Part shown: positions 17,227-25,087 of the stretch, piece by piece
Position numbering within the stretch: the stretch's first letter is position 1
Layout of the letters: every line of letters starts with the position of its first letter
Origin: Bifidobacterium breve
GTDB taxonomy: Bacteria > Actinomycetota > Thermoleophilia > Solirubrobacterales > Solirubrobacteraceae
Direction of reading: 5' to 3'
NCBI GenBank assembly: GCA_945878865.1
Contig: CAMCUD010000012.1
Coordinates: 62,001 to 126,000 of the forward strand
Length of the DNA stretch: 64,000 nt
The notes under the pieces: generated by a model
What the model was told of the DNA's origin: nothing
The model's input: the letters and a program-made list of their open reading frames with translations, nothing else
The model's database searches: none
Position numbers and translations under genes: made by a program

Positions 17227-17351
17227 GAGGGGAACCGAGACAGACGGCGGACCATGGTCCGCGACCTTAGGTGTTGCGGACTGTCTCGCCTACGGGCGAT
17301 GTGCTGTCTCAGAACCGGCGCGGGTGTGCCGGTCGCACAGCCGGAAACCGG
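17227..17351. promoter_or_regulatory. Promoter region of the second LuxR gene with repeated GAGACAG octamers
   Basis: CGAGACAG lies at 17236-17243, and CTGTCTCG (17281-17288) and CTGTCTCA (17304-17311) give the same octamer on the other strand. The region also lies downstream of the PucR-type gene. I see no coding sequence here. Confidence 0.45.
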
Positions 17352-18518
17352 TCAGTCTTCGCGCAGCACGAGGTCGGGCAGCGCCTCGGCGAGAAGGAGC
17401 GCCGCCTGGAGCTCGAGTTGGCGCGTCAGCACGTCTGCCCCGCGCCGTTCACCGGCGCGCTCGAGCCGCTGGCGCAGCGTGTTGCGATGGACGCCGAGCG
17501 CGGCCGCGGCCGACGCGTGCGCGCACTGCGCCGCGAAGAACGTGCGGACGGTGTGACGCAGCAATGCGTCGCGCTCATCGCGTGAGGCCAGCGCGCCGAG
17601 CTCGCCGCGCACGAACTCGCACGCGGCCTCGGTATCGCGGCTCAGCAGGTCGACCATCGCGATGTCGGAGAAGGCCGTCAGCCGGGGGCCGTCCGGCGAG
17701 AGCCGCGCGATCCGCCGGGCGCGCAGGGCCTCGCCGTAGCTCGTGCGCAGACCCTCCACGCCGGTGTGCACGGCGCTCACGGCGACGCGAGCGCCTGGCT
17801 GCGCGCGACGGATCTCCGCGTGCAGCCGCTCGGGATCCATGCGCTCGTCGGCCAGCCGCAACCACCACACGCTCGGACTGCCCGGGTGCCGGAGCACGAG
17901 GGGCAGACCGCCCGTGCCGACCCCGCCGAGCCACACGCCGTGATCGTCTTCATCCTCGGACCCCGTGTCCCTCCACGGCAGGACGCAGACGACACGCTGC
18001 TCGGGGGCGACGCCAAGCGCTTCGGCCGCCTCGTCGGTGGAGATCGGCTCGCCCGCGACGATCGCGGCGAGCGTGCGCTCCCGCGTCCCACCGGTCACCT
18101 GCTCGATGCGCGAGTGCTCGGCGAGCAGCTCGGTCGTGACCTGCGACGACATGATGTCCAGGAACCGGTGGGAGAACCCGGTCATCTCCTGGATGATCAC
18201 CGCGTGGCGGTCCTGGTCGAACGCCTGCAGCTCGGGTGACGCGATCGCCCACTGCCAGAAGTGCGCGTGGGAGAGGCGGTAGTACCGCAGGAGGCCGTCG
18301 ATGTCCGCGCCGCGGCGGGCCAGATGGCGCGCGTGGGACATCGCTGTCGCCGGCGCCTGCGTGTCGTTGACATCGATGCCGTGGGAGACCATCGTCAGGC
18401 CCAGGTCGAACACTGAGTACAGGGTGGCCATCGTGATGCGCTGCGTGTCCTGCTCGTTGCGGAGCTCGGCAAAGTGCTCCTTGAGGACCTCCAGCGCGGT
18501 CTCGCTGATCTCGCGCAC
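17352..18518 (-). CDS. PucR/CdaR-type transcriptional regulator
   Basis: This 388-residue protein has the C-terminal helix-turn-helix of the PucR family: 'HTVRTFFAAQCAHASAAAALGVHRNTLRQRLERAGE'. A GGDEF-like degenerate middle region precedes it (VSAVHTGVEGLRTSYGEALRARRIA). The N-terminal half is an RsbRD-like helical region. Family members activate catabolic or other operons in response to small molecules. The only normal start in frame is the GTG at 18518, although the frame stays open to about 18792 without another start codon. It lies between the second LuxR gene and a secreted-family gene; the target is unknown. Confidence 0.85.
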   Translation of the reverse strand: MREISETALEVLKEHFAELRNEQDTQRITMATLYSVFDLGLTMVSHGIDVNDTQAPATAMSHARHLARRGADIDGLLRYYRLSHAHFWQWAIASPELQAFDQDRHAVIIQEMTGFSHRFLDIMSSQVTTELLAEHSRIEQVTGGTRERTLAAIVAGEPISTDEAAEALGVAPEQRVVCVLPWRDTGSEDEDDHGVWLGGVGTGGLPLVLRHPGSPSVWWLRLADERMDPERLHAEIRRAQPGARVAVSAVHTGVEGLRTSYGEALRARRIARLSPDGPRLTAFSDIAMVDLLSRDTEAACEFVRGELGALASRDERDALLRHTVRTFFAAQCAHASAAAALGVHRNTLRQRLERAGERRGADVLTRQLELQAALLLAEALPDLVLRED

Positions 18519-18871
18519 ACGGTCGAACAGGGCGTCGGCGAACGCTCGCGTCTCAGGGGAGAACGGGGCCTGCTTCTCGGGCGTCCCGTGCCCCGGTGCG
18601 TCGGTGGCAGCGATGGCGGACTCTCCGTCTTCGTGGAACCTGGGCGCGGGGGACTGCGCTCGCGCTCGAGTGTACGTCGCAGACGCCCGCGAAAGCGCCG
18701 GTTGGACGACGTTCTGGACGGCGCGCCCGGCAAGTGTGGCCGGAAGGCCGACGAAGTGTGGTCCAGCGGCCGATGAGCGGGCCTCCGGACACGACTACCT
18801 TCGCAACTGTGTGACGGAGGTCACGTACGCCGCCGGGTTCGGCGGGGTTTGGTCATGGGAGGTCAGGTCGT
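18519..18871. other. Intergenic region between PucR-type and secreted-family genes
   Basis: These 353 bases carry no convincing gene. The PucR frame is open across 18519-18792, but it has no start codon and a low-complexity translation. Near the right end lie a CRP-like site (18810-18825), a modest 5-bp GC hairpin around 18828-18845 and the Shine-Dalgarno GGGAGG before the ATG at 18872. Confidence 0.6.
18810..18825 (+). promoter_or_regulatory. CRP/GlxR-like binding site
   Basis: TGTGA, six bases, TCACG matches the CRP-type consensus TGTGA-N6-TCACA with one difference. It lies 46 bases upstream of the ATG at 18872. Regulation by a cAMP-receptor-type protein is an inference from the motif alone. 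Confidence 0.4.
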
Positions 18872-20278
18872 ATGTCTCGACGCGCTCTGCGCGCCGCTTG
18901 TGGGAAGCGCCAGGTCATCACGGTCGTCGCGGTGCTCGCCGTGCTGCTGGCTGCTGCTTCCCCGGCCGCGGCCGTCCAGCCGCGCCCGGACCTCACGACC
19001 TGCTTCTGGGGCGGTGCGGCCGGCGCGCCGCCGGCGACGAACCGGCTCGTCAGCGACCTCAACGAGCTGGCGTTCTTCGGCGTCGCCGTCCTGCCTCGCG
19101 GCGGCAGCATCCGGTTCACCCACACCTTTCCGTACGCGCGGAGCGTTGCCTGGTCGGTGTACGACCCCTTCACCTTCACGCCGCTGGACACGCTGCGCGA
19201 CGACGAGCTCGTCGCCGACCCCGGCTCGGTCAACCCCTACGTGCCGGGTGCGCCCAGGCAGGCGTCGAACCGGGCCTACACCATGACCGTCACCACCGCG
19301 CGCCGGCCCGCGACCGGGGCGGCGCCCAACACGCTGTACACCGAAGGGAAGACCGTGGTGGCGGTCTTCTACCGGCTGTATGTCCCCGATCGCGGGCGCG
19401 ACCGCCTCGGCGATGCGGGGCTCCCGGATCTCAGCTACCGCCCCTTCCGCTGGGGGCCGACGCTCACCAACGATCGCGCGTGCGTGGCCCTCAACGCAGG
19501 TCGGGCCGCGACCGGCCCGCTGTACGACCTCGTCTGGAATTCCACCACCGTGGGCCTCGGCCCGTCGTACAAGGCCCTGCTCGGGCTCAAGGCCGACACG
19601 CCTACCTTTCCGGCACGCACCGAGGGACGATGGGACGTCTTCTTCGGGTTCCTCCAGCTTGCCCGGCCCTTCCTGCGGGAAGCCGGCCTCGGCGCGCAGG
19701 CGGCGGCGCTGCCCACCCAGCGCGTCGGCCCGGCCGTGGACTGGGACAGCGATAGCGCCGTGGCGGTCAACTACGTCGACCGGAAGCTCGGACCGGATGC
19801 CGGCGGGCACAACCTCCTCGTGGTGCGCGGAACGATGCCGCGCACACCGCGCACGGTCGGGGGTGACCCCGTGATGGGTGGCGATGTCGACATGCGCTAC
19901 TGGTCGCTGTGCACGATGAACGCGGCGCCGCTGGGCCGGACGGGCTCGTGCCTGTTCGACGAGCAGGTCCCGGTCGATGGCGCCCGGCGGTACACCGTGG
20001 TGGTCGGGGCGCCCGAAGATCGCCCGCCGAACGCCACGGCGGACTGCGGCGTCGCGTGGTTGGACTGGTCGCCAGACGGGGACGGCTACGGTCGCGAGAC
20101 CGCCGGCACGCTTGTCCTGCGCAACCAGGATTCCGCGCCGGGCTTCACCCAGGCCATCCAGGACGTCGCAACAGCCGAGACGGAACGTGAGGTCATGGGG
20201 CCCTACCTGCCGACGCAGGAGTACGTGGCCGCTGATGCCTTCGCGGCGCGCGGCTGCGCCGGCGCGGCCGAAAATTGA
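18872..20278 (+). CDS. Secreted hypothetical protein of the D-x-GS-x-NP-[FY] family, subgroup A
   Basis: This 468-residue protein has a signal peptide (MSRRALRAACGKRQ, hydrophobic stretch, cleavage near PAAA-VQ). It then shows [87 protein letters not shown] and LRNQDSAPGF. It is the closest secreted relative of the cytoplasmic protein at 14090. The two share long blocks, but this one keeps the cysteines (GSC, DCG, RGC). A GGGAGG Shine-Dalgarno precedes the ATG. No enzymatic motif is recognisable. It is followed by the leader and gene at 20405. Confidence 0.82.
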   Translation: MSRRALRAACGKRQVITVVAVLAVLLAAASPAAAVQPRPDLTTCFWGGAAGAPPATNRLVSDLNELAFFGVAVLPRGGSIRFTHTFPYARSVAWSVYDPFTFTPLDTLRDDELVADPGSVNPYVPGAPRQASNRAYTMTVTTARRPATGAAPNTLYTEGKTVVAVFYRLYVPDRGRDRLGDAGLPDLSYRPFRWGPTLTNDRACVALNAGRAATGPLYDLVWNSTTVGLGPSYKALLGLKADTPTFPARTEGRWDVFFGFLQLARPFLREAGLGAQAAALPTQRVGPAVDWDSDSAVAVNYVDRKLGPDAGGHNLLVVRGTMPRTPRTVGGDPVMGGDVDMRYWSLCTMNAAPLGRTGSCLFDEQVPVDGARRYTVVVGAPEDRPPNATADCGVAWLDWSPDGDGYGRETAGTLVLRNQDSAPGFTQAIQDVATAETEREVMGPYLPTQEYVAADAFAARGCAGAAEN

Positions 20279-20283
20279 TCCCC

Positions 20284-20404
20284 CGTTCGGAGGAGGCGAA
20301 ACCTGCCACCTGGCGGATTGTGGCCGACGGTCCGGATTCACGAGATTCCGGTCGCAAAGAGGGCGCCACCGGACGGCGCCCTCGCCACAAGGAGGAGTGG
20401 TCAC
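20284..20404 (+). promoter_or_regulatory. Structured leader of the first tandem subgroup-B gene
   Basis: The leader folds on paper into a 5' stem-loop around 20288-20317 (GGCG pairing with TGCC across AAACC). A 9-bp hairpin follows: GAGGGCGCC (20359-20367) pairs with GGCGCCCTC (20375-20383) around the loop ACCGGAC. The loop can pair with GTCCGG at 20330-20335, a possible pseudoknot. The Shine-Dalgarno AAGGAGGA lies in the loop of CCAC/GTGG (20385-20400). The same architecture recurs at 22239-22360 with changes that keep pairing. Confidence 0.55.
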
Positions 20405-22084
20405 ATGAGAGGGTCTCCAGGAACATCCCGGCCGGGGCGCGGACGTCGCGCGCTGGCCTGTCTCGCCGGCGTCGTCGCCGTGGCGGCCACGATCGGGGGC
20501 ATGGCGCCGTCGGCGCACGCTGCCGGTCCTTCCGCGCTGCCGGCGGGCGCCTGCAACTACTACTACGAGTGGCTGGGCGTGACGCGGTTCCCGCTGCAGC
20601 CCGACCCGCACGCGACGTACACCTACGTCATGCCCTCCAACGAGGCGGCCGAGGACGACGTCGGATTCCTCGTGCGTGGCCAGTTCATCCACGGCGTCTG
20701 GACCTCGTGGATGGCCTACACGGGCAAGGCACAGCCCTTCGACGTCGCGAACTTCGTCAACAACCCGCCCGCGAACACGAACAACCCGATCGTCGCCGAT
20801 GAGGGCAGCGTCAACCCGTTCGAGCCGGGTCAGAAGATGAACGGCACGCCGCGGAACTTCACGCTGCTGTGGACGCCGAGCGGCTTCGACAAGAGCGAGA
20901 TCGCCGACACCCTCGACGGGACGACGACGGCGGACATCAACGCGCTCAACCAGAAGAACTACCCGAGCCCGGGCGACGACAACCAGGGCGCGAACTTCTG
21001 GGCGCTGGCGAACCGCAACTACAACGCGTTCCCCGGCTACAACCCGGGCGGCACGACGCAGGACACGTTCCCCGTCACCACCGCCGTCAACCTCAAGACC
21101 GGCGAGCCCGTGGACTGCCAGAAGTACAACGTCCTGCCCGATGCGATCCAGCGCTCGCCGCTGGATCCCCCCGCTGAGCTCAACCGCACGCGGCTGAGCG
21201 AGCGGATCATCCTAAAGAACGGTCAGCGGTTCTTCTCCATCGGTGGTCTCGGCACGGTCATCGGCAACGACGACGGCGTGCAGTACGCGCCGTCGAACCC
21301 CGGTGACGTCGTCCAGTGGACGCGTCCGCCCCTGCTCCCGGGGGCCGACGTCGCCACCATCCCGCCCGCGCAGAACTGCGCCGGCTACCTGGGCACGAAG
21401 ACCGACCCGAGGCGGGTGACCCTCATCAGGATCCCGAGGGTCGCCAACTTCACGAGCAACAACGTGTTGATGGGCGATACGACATCGGTGTACCCGAACC
21501 CGTTCAACCCTGCCCAGCCATGGCAAGCGGCCTACACGTCGCTGAACATGTACGGCACGTCGCTGAACGAGTACATCTCCGGCAGCCCGAACACGGGCAG
21601 CATCGCCGGCTCTGAGTACAAGATCGACGCGAGTGGCGGCTCGACGGTCATGGTGTGGCCGCGGAACCTGAACCGCTTCCAGCAGGAGGCGCTGTTCAAC
21701 TACGCCAAGCGCCAGGGCTGGGCCATCATGCGTGGAGGCACGCAGGGCATCGCCTCCTCGGCGAACATGCTCTACCGGGTCAAGGCGTCCGCCTCGGACT
21801 TCCAGGGCCGGCTGAGCAACGTGCCGTGCTTCTTCGGAACGACGCAGAACCCCGTCAACACCGACAAGGCGTGGACCGATGTGCCCACGGCGAAGGGCTC
21901 GCAGTACGCGGCCGCGCCGTACAACCTCGGCCCGTACGCGCCGTCGTCCGTGGCGTGCGAGCGCAACATCGGCTCGTTCACGACGATCGTCGAGACGGTC
22001 AGCGGCCAGTGCGAGCGCAAGCTCGCGGGCTGGATCGCCCAGACGGGCGGCAGCTACTACAACCCGGCGCCGCCGAGTAGCTAG
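20405..22084 (+). CDS. Secreted hypothetical protein, D-x-GS-x-NP-[FY] family subgroup B, tandem copy 1
   Basis: This 559-residue protein begins at the ATG after AAGGAGGA. An in-frame start further upstream would translate the structured leader and is rejected. The signal peptide ends near AHA-AG. Landmarks are CNYYYEWLGVTRFPLQPDPHA, DEGSVNPFEPG, LLPGADVATI, a DPRRVTLIRIPRVANF strand, a long conserved WPRNLNRFQQEALFNYAKRQGW block, and the C-terminal CERKLAGWIAQTGGSYYNPAPP. Six cysteines suggest disulfides. It is highly similar to the adjacent gene at 22361 and related to the gene at 1530. The function is unknown; exported, perhaps surface-active or carrier-like (speculation). Confidence 0.85.
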   Translation: MRGSPGTSRPGRGRRALACLAGVVAVAATIGGMAPSAHAAGPSALPAGACNYYYEWLGVTRFPLQPDPHATYTYVMPSNEAAEDDVGFLVRGQFIHGVWTSWMAYTGKAQPFDVANFVNNPPANTNNPIVADEGSVNPFEPGQKMNGTPRNFTLLWTPSGFDKSEIADTLDGTTTADINALNQKNYPSPGDDNQGANFWALANRNYNAFPGYNPGGTTQDTFPVTTAVNLKTGEPVDCQKYNVLPDAIQRSPLDPPAELNRTRLSERIILKNGQRFFSIGGLGTVIGNDDGVQYAPSNPGDVVQWTRPPLLPGADVATIPPAQNCAGYLGTKTDPRRVTLIRIPRVANFTSNNVLMGDTTSVYPNPFNPAQPWQAAYTSLNMYGTSLNEYISGSPNTGSIAGSEYKIDASGGSTVMVWPRNLNRFQQEALFNYAKRQGWAIMRGGTQGIASSANMLYRVKASASDFQGRLSNVPCFFGTTQNPVNTDKAWTDVPTAKGSQYAAAPYNLGPYAPSSVACERNIGSFTTIVETVSGQCERKLAGWIAQTGGSYYNPAPPSS

Positions 22085-22137
22085 CGGCGGGGGACGCGGC
22101 GCGCGCTCGACAGGGAGGGCGCGCCGTTTCGCCGCAC

Positions 22138-22168
22138 GGGGCGCGGCCCGGCTCCCGGGCCGCGCCCC
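22138..22168 (+). terminator. Strong GC hairpin after tandem copy 1
   Basis: A 14-bp perfect stem (22138-22151 with 22155-22168) closes a three-base loop, 54 bases after the stop. There is no T-run, as is common in high-GC actinobacteria. It separates copy 1 from the leader of copy 2. Confidence 0.7.
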
Positions 22169-22238
22169 CGATTCCGTGCGGGCACTTCCTCCGGTGACCG
22201 GACGCGGACCTGACGACACCTGAGATCGGCGTCTCGCT

Positions 22239-22360
22239 CGATCGGGGGAGGCGAAATCCGCCCCCTGGCCGATTGCGGGCGACGGTCCGGATTCACGAGA
22301 TTCCCGGGGTCGAAGAGGGTGCCACCGGACGGCGTCCTCGCCACAAGGAGGAGTGGTCAC
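22239..22360 (+). promoter_or_regulatory. Structured leader of tandem copy 2
   Basis: This is the same layout as the copy-1 leader. The main hairpin is GAGGGTGCC (22315-22323) with GGCGTCCTC (22331-22339), where two G-C pairs of copy 1 become G-U pairs. The loop ACCGGAC is unchanged, as is its partner GTCCGG (22285-22290). The 5' stem GGCG/CGCC replaces GGCG/TGCC. The Shine-Dalgarno again sits between CCAC and GTGG. Confidence 0.55.
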
Positions 22361-24034
22361 ATGAGAGGGTCTCCAGGAACATCCCGGCCGGGGCGCGCAC
22401 GTCGTGCGCTGGCCTGTCTCGCCGGCGTCATCGCCGTCGCGGCGACAGTGGGGGTCGCGGCGCCGTCCGCGAACGCGGCCGCGCCGTCTGCGTTGCCTGC
22501 GGGTGCCTGCAACTACTACTACGAGTGGCTGGGAATCACACGGTTCCCGCTGCAGCCTGATCCGCACGCGACGTACACGTACGTCATGCCCAACAACGAC
22601 GCCGCGGCAGACGGCGTCGGCTTCCTCGTGCGCGGCGAGTATCCGCACGTCGTGTGGTCGTCGTGGATGGCCTACACCGGGACCTTCGTTCCGGCCGGCG
22701 TCGTGAACTTCGTCAACAACCCGCCGAACAACACCAACAACCCGATGGCACCCGATGCGGGCAGCCAGAACCCGTTCCAGGACGGGACGCCGATGAACGC
22801 CACGCCGCGCAAGTTCACGCAGCTGTGGACGCCAAGCGGTTTTGACAAGAGCCAGATCGCCGACACGCTTGACGGCGCAACGGTTGCGGACATCGCCGAT
22901 CAGAACCAGCAGCAGTACCCGAGCGCCGCTGACAACGACGGAGCGAACTTCTGGGTGCTGGCCAACCGCAACTACAACGCGTTCCCGGGCTACAACCCAG
23001 GCGGCACGAACCAGGACAACTTCCCGATCGTCACGGCCGTCGACCTGAAGACCGGCGACACCGTTGACTGTCAGAAGTACAACGTGGTGCCCGACGAGCT
23101 CCAGCGGTCGCCGCTGGACCCGCCGAGCGAGCTGAACCGGACGAAGATCCCGGAGCAGATCATCCTGAAGAACGGCTCTCGCTTCTTCTCCGTGGGCGGT
23201 CTCGGCACCTTCGGCAAGGAGGACGGCTTCCAGTACGGGCCGAAGAACCCGGGCGACGTCGTGCAGTTCACACGGCCCCCGCTCCTCCCGGGCGCTGACG
23301 TGGCCACGGTTCCGCCCCCCGGTAACTGCTCGGGCTATCTGGGCACGTCGACCGACCCGCGGCGGGTGACGCTCATCCGCATCCCCAGGGTCGCGAACTT
23401 CACCAGCAACGACGTGCCGCTCGGGGACACGTCCATCCTGTACCCGAACCCGTTCAACCAGAGTCAGCCGTGGCAGGCGGCCTACACGTCGCTGAACATG
23501 TACGGCACGTCGCCGAACCTGTACATCTCGGGCAGCCCGAACACGGGCAGCATCGCGGGCTCGGAGTACAAGATCGACGCGTCGGGCGGTTCGACGATCA
23601 TGGTGTGGCCGCGGAACCTCAACCGTCTCCAGCAGGAAGCGCTGTTCAACTACGCCAAGCGCCAAGGCTGGGCCATCATGCGCGGCGGCACGCAGGGCAA
23701 GGCGGCTGGCGCGAACATCCTGTACCGCGTCAAGGGCTCGGCGTCCAACTTCCAGGGCTCGCTGAGCAACGTGCCGTGCTACTACGGCACGGCGGCGAAC
23801 CCGGTGAACGAGGATGTGCCGTGGAGCGGTGTTCCTGCGGGCAAGGGCTCGCCGTACGCCGCTGCTCCGTACAACCTCGGCCCGTACGCACCGTCGGCCG
23901 TCGCATGTGAGGCGAACTTCGGCTCGTACACGACGATCGTGGAGACCGTCAGCGGGCGCTGCCAGCGCAAGCTCGCCGGCTGGATCGCCCAGACGGGTGG
24001 CAGCTACTACAACCCGGCGCCGCCGAGTAGCTAG
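22361..24034 (+). CDS. Secreted hypothetical protein, D-x-GS-x-NP-[FY] family subgroup B, tandem copy 2
   Basis: This 557-residue protein begins with the same MRGSPGTSRPGR leader peptide as copy 1, and cleavage is near ANA-AA. It repeats every landmark: CNYYYEWLGITRFPLQPDPHA, DAGSQNPFQDG, LLPGADVATV, DPRRVTLIRIPRVANF, WPRNLNRLQQEALFNYAKRQGW, and a C-terminus CQRKLAGWIAQTGGSYYNPAPP. The protein differs from copy 1 mainly in surface-type substitutions, so both copies look functional. It is followed by its own terminator. The function is unknown. Confidence 0.85.
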   Translation: MRGSPGTSRPGRARRALACLAGVIAVAATVGVAAPSANAAAPSALPAGACNYYYEWLGITRFPLQPDPHATYTYVMPNNDAAADGVGFLVRGEYPHVVWSSWMAYTGTFVPAGVVNFVNNPPNNTNNPMAPDAGSQNPFQDGTPMNATPRKFTQLWTPSGFDKSQIADTLDGATVADIADQNQQQYPSAADNDGANFWVLANRNYNAFPGYNPGGTNQDNFPIVTAVDLKTGDTVDCQKYNVVPDELQRSPLDPPSELNRTKIPEQIILKNGSRFFSVGGLGTFGKEDGFQYGPKNPGDVVQFTRPPLLPGADVATVPPPGNCSGYLGTSTDPRRVTLIRIPRVANFTSNDVPLGDTSILYPNPFNQSQPWQAAYTSLNMYGTSPNLYISGSPNTGSIAGSEYKIDASGGSTIMVWPRNLNRLQQEALFNYAKRQGWAIMRGGTQGKAAGANILYRVKGSASNFQGSLSNVPCYYGTAANPVNEDVPWSGVPAGKGSPYAAAPYNLGPYAPSAVACEANFGSYTTIVETVSGRCQRKLAGWIAQTGGSYYNPAPPSS

Positions 24035-24047
24035 TCGACGCGGGGGA

Positions 24048-24074
24048 GGGCGCGGCCGGCAGGGGGCCGCGCCC
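24048..24074 (+). terminator. GC hairpin after tandem copy 2
   Basis: GGGCGCGGCC (24048-24057) pairs with GGCCGCGCCC (24065-24074) around a seven-base loop, 14 bases after the stop codon. It also lies just before the stop of the convergent small gene at 24083. Confidence 0.7.
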
Positions 24075-24082
24075 GGCGCCCG

Positions 24083-24322
24083 TCACTCGACGCGGTAGCC
24101 GAGCATCGTCCGGCGCCGCGCGGCGTCGCGTCCGTAGACGCGCGTCACGCGGTGCCCGGCGAGCTCGAGCTCGTACAGCGCCTGCCCGGGGGCGGTGATC
24201 CCCGCCTGGCGCAGGTCGGCGATCGTGAGAGGACGGGGCGCGGCCTCTGCGAAGACGCGCAGGAGGCGGGCGGCATCGGCGCCGACGTCGGACATGCGCA
24301 CGGGAATGGTCGCGTCGGTCAT
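24083..24322 (-). CDS. Small winged-helix-like DNA-binding protein (79 aa)
   Basis: The 79-residue product starts MTDATIPVRMSDVGADAARLLRVF. A winged-helix layout follows: helix (ADAARLLRVFAEA), helix-turn-helix (TIADLRQAGITAPGQALYELELAGHRV) and a basic hairpin (TRVYGRDAARRRTMLGYRV). This suggests a one-domain regulator or nucleoid-type protein. No partner domain is visible. The upstream frame is open, but its translation is low-complexity, so the ATG at 24322 is chosen. The target is unknown. Confidence 0.7.
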   Translation of the reverse strand: MTDATIPVRMSDVGADAARLLRVFAEAAPRPLTIADLRQAGITAPGQALYELELAGHRVTRVYGRDAARRRTMLGYRVE

Positions 24323-24414
24323 GGGGCCTCGCTTGCTCGGGTGACCTCGCGCGCACCCTACGCCGACGGGCGCGCCGGACCATCCGGTGCTACCCCGCGG
24401 GGGCGCCCGGCGAA

Positions 24415-25062
24415 CTACGGATGCGCGGAGGCCGGCGCGTCGTCGAGCAGATCGCCCGCCGCACGCAGGAGGAACGGCTTCATCGCCGCCCAGCGCGCGT
24501 TGAGCTCCTCGATCCCCGAGATGGGCGCGGCGACGACGAGGCCGCGGATGAGCGAGACCGAGGCGTCGATGAGCGCGGGGAAGGCGGGATCGTCGACCAG
24601 GTCGGGGAAGAGCGCGCCGGACGTCGCGTGCACGATCGCGGTGAGCCGCTCCTCGAGCTGGCGCAACGGCTCGGCGAGCTCCGGCTCGGTCCAGGCCGCG
24701 GCCCACACGGGGACGGCGGCCAGGGCGCGCGGCGACGTGAACGTGCGCCACGCCTGATCGAGCACCGCCTCGCGGTGCTCGGGGGCGCGCAGGGCGGCGA
24801 GGTCGACATGGTCGAGCGCCTCGTCGGCCAGGCCGGTCGCCAGCTGCGTGACCGCCTCGACCAGCAGCGCCTCACGGGTCTCGAAGTGGTGCATCAGCGT
24901 GCTCTGCGCCACGCCCGCGCGTTCGGCGACCCGGCGCGTGGTCAGCGCGGCGTAGCCCTCCTCGACGAGGCAGTCGGCAGCGGCGGCGATGAGCGCGAGC
25001 CGGGTGGCGGCACGCTGCTGCGCACGGGTCTGGCGCGGTGGTGAGGACGTTTCGTCGATCAC
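24415..25062 (-). CDS. TetR-family transcriptional regulator
   Basis: This 215-residue protein has a TetR helix-turn-helix, '[38 protein letters not shown]'. A helical ligand-binding domain follows ([29 protein letters not shown]). The first normal start in frame is the GTG at 25062, which lies in the middle of a 16-bp palindrome. The gene diverges from the ABC1-kinase/hydrolase operon, and two palindromes fill the gap, so it probably represses both directions. The ligand is unknown; lipid-like ligands are common in the family. Confidence 0.88.
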   Translation of the reverse strand: MIDETSSPPRQTRAQQRAATRLALIAAAADCLVEEGYAALTTRRVAERAGVAQSTLMHHFETREALLVEAVTQLATGLADEALDHVDLAALRAPEHREAVLDQAWRTFTSPRALAAVPVWAAAWTEPELAEPLRQLEERLTAIVHATSGALFPDLVDDPAFPALIDASVSLIRGLVVAAPISGIEELNARWAAMKPFLLRAAGDLLDDAPASAHP

Positions 25063-25070
25063 GTGATCGA
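25055..25070. promoter_or_regulatory. Perfect 16-bp palindrome over the TetR start codon
   Basis: TCGATCACGTGATCGA is perfectly self-complementary and includes the GTG start of the TetR gene. It is a likely autoregulatory operator. Confidence 0.6.
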
Positions 25071-25087
25071 TGATGGTACTGTTCCGG

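Larger units (their letters stand above)
20284..24034 (+). repeat. Tandem gene duplication including leader and coding sequence
   Basis: Two units, about 20284-22084 and 22239-24034, align from the leader through the stop codon. The stretch around the start codon is the most conserved part at the nucleotide level, and the mature proteins have diverged visibly. Each unit ends in its own GC hairpin terminator. Confidence 0.85.

Noticed and set aside
18519-18792. Open extension of the PucR-type frame upstream of its GTG
   Set aside because: It has no ATG, GTG or TTG in frame and a low-complexity translation, so the GTG at 18518 is kept.
20284-20404. Match to a known riboswitch class (c-di-AMP, c-di-GMP, SAM, cobalamin)
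   Set aside because: None of the conserved core sequences of those classes that I can recall appears, so I describe it only as an uncharacterised structured leader.
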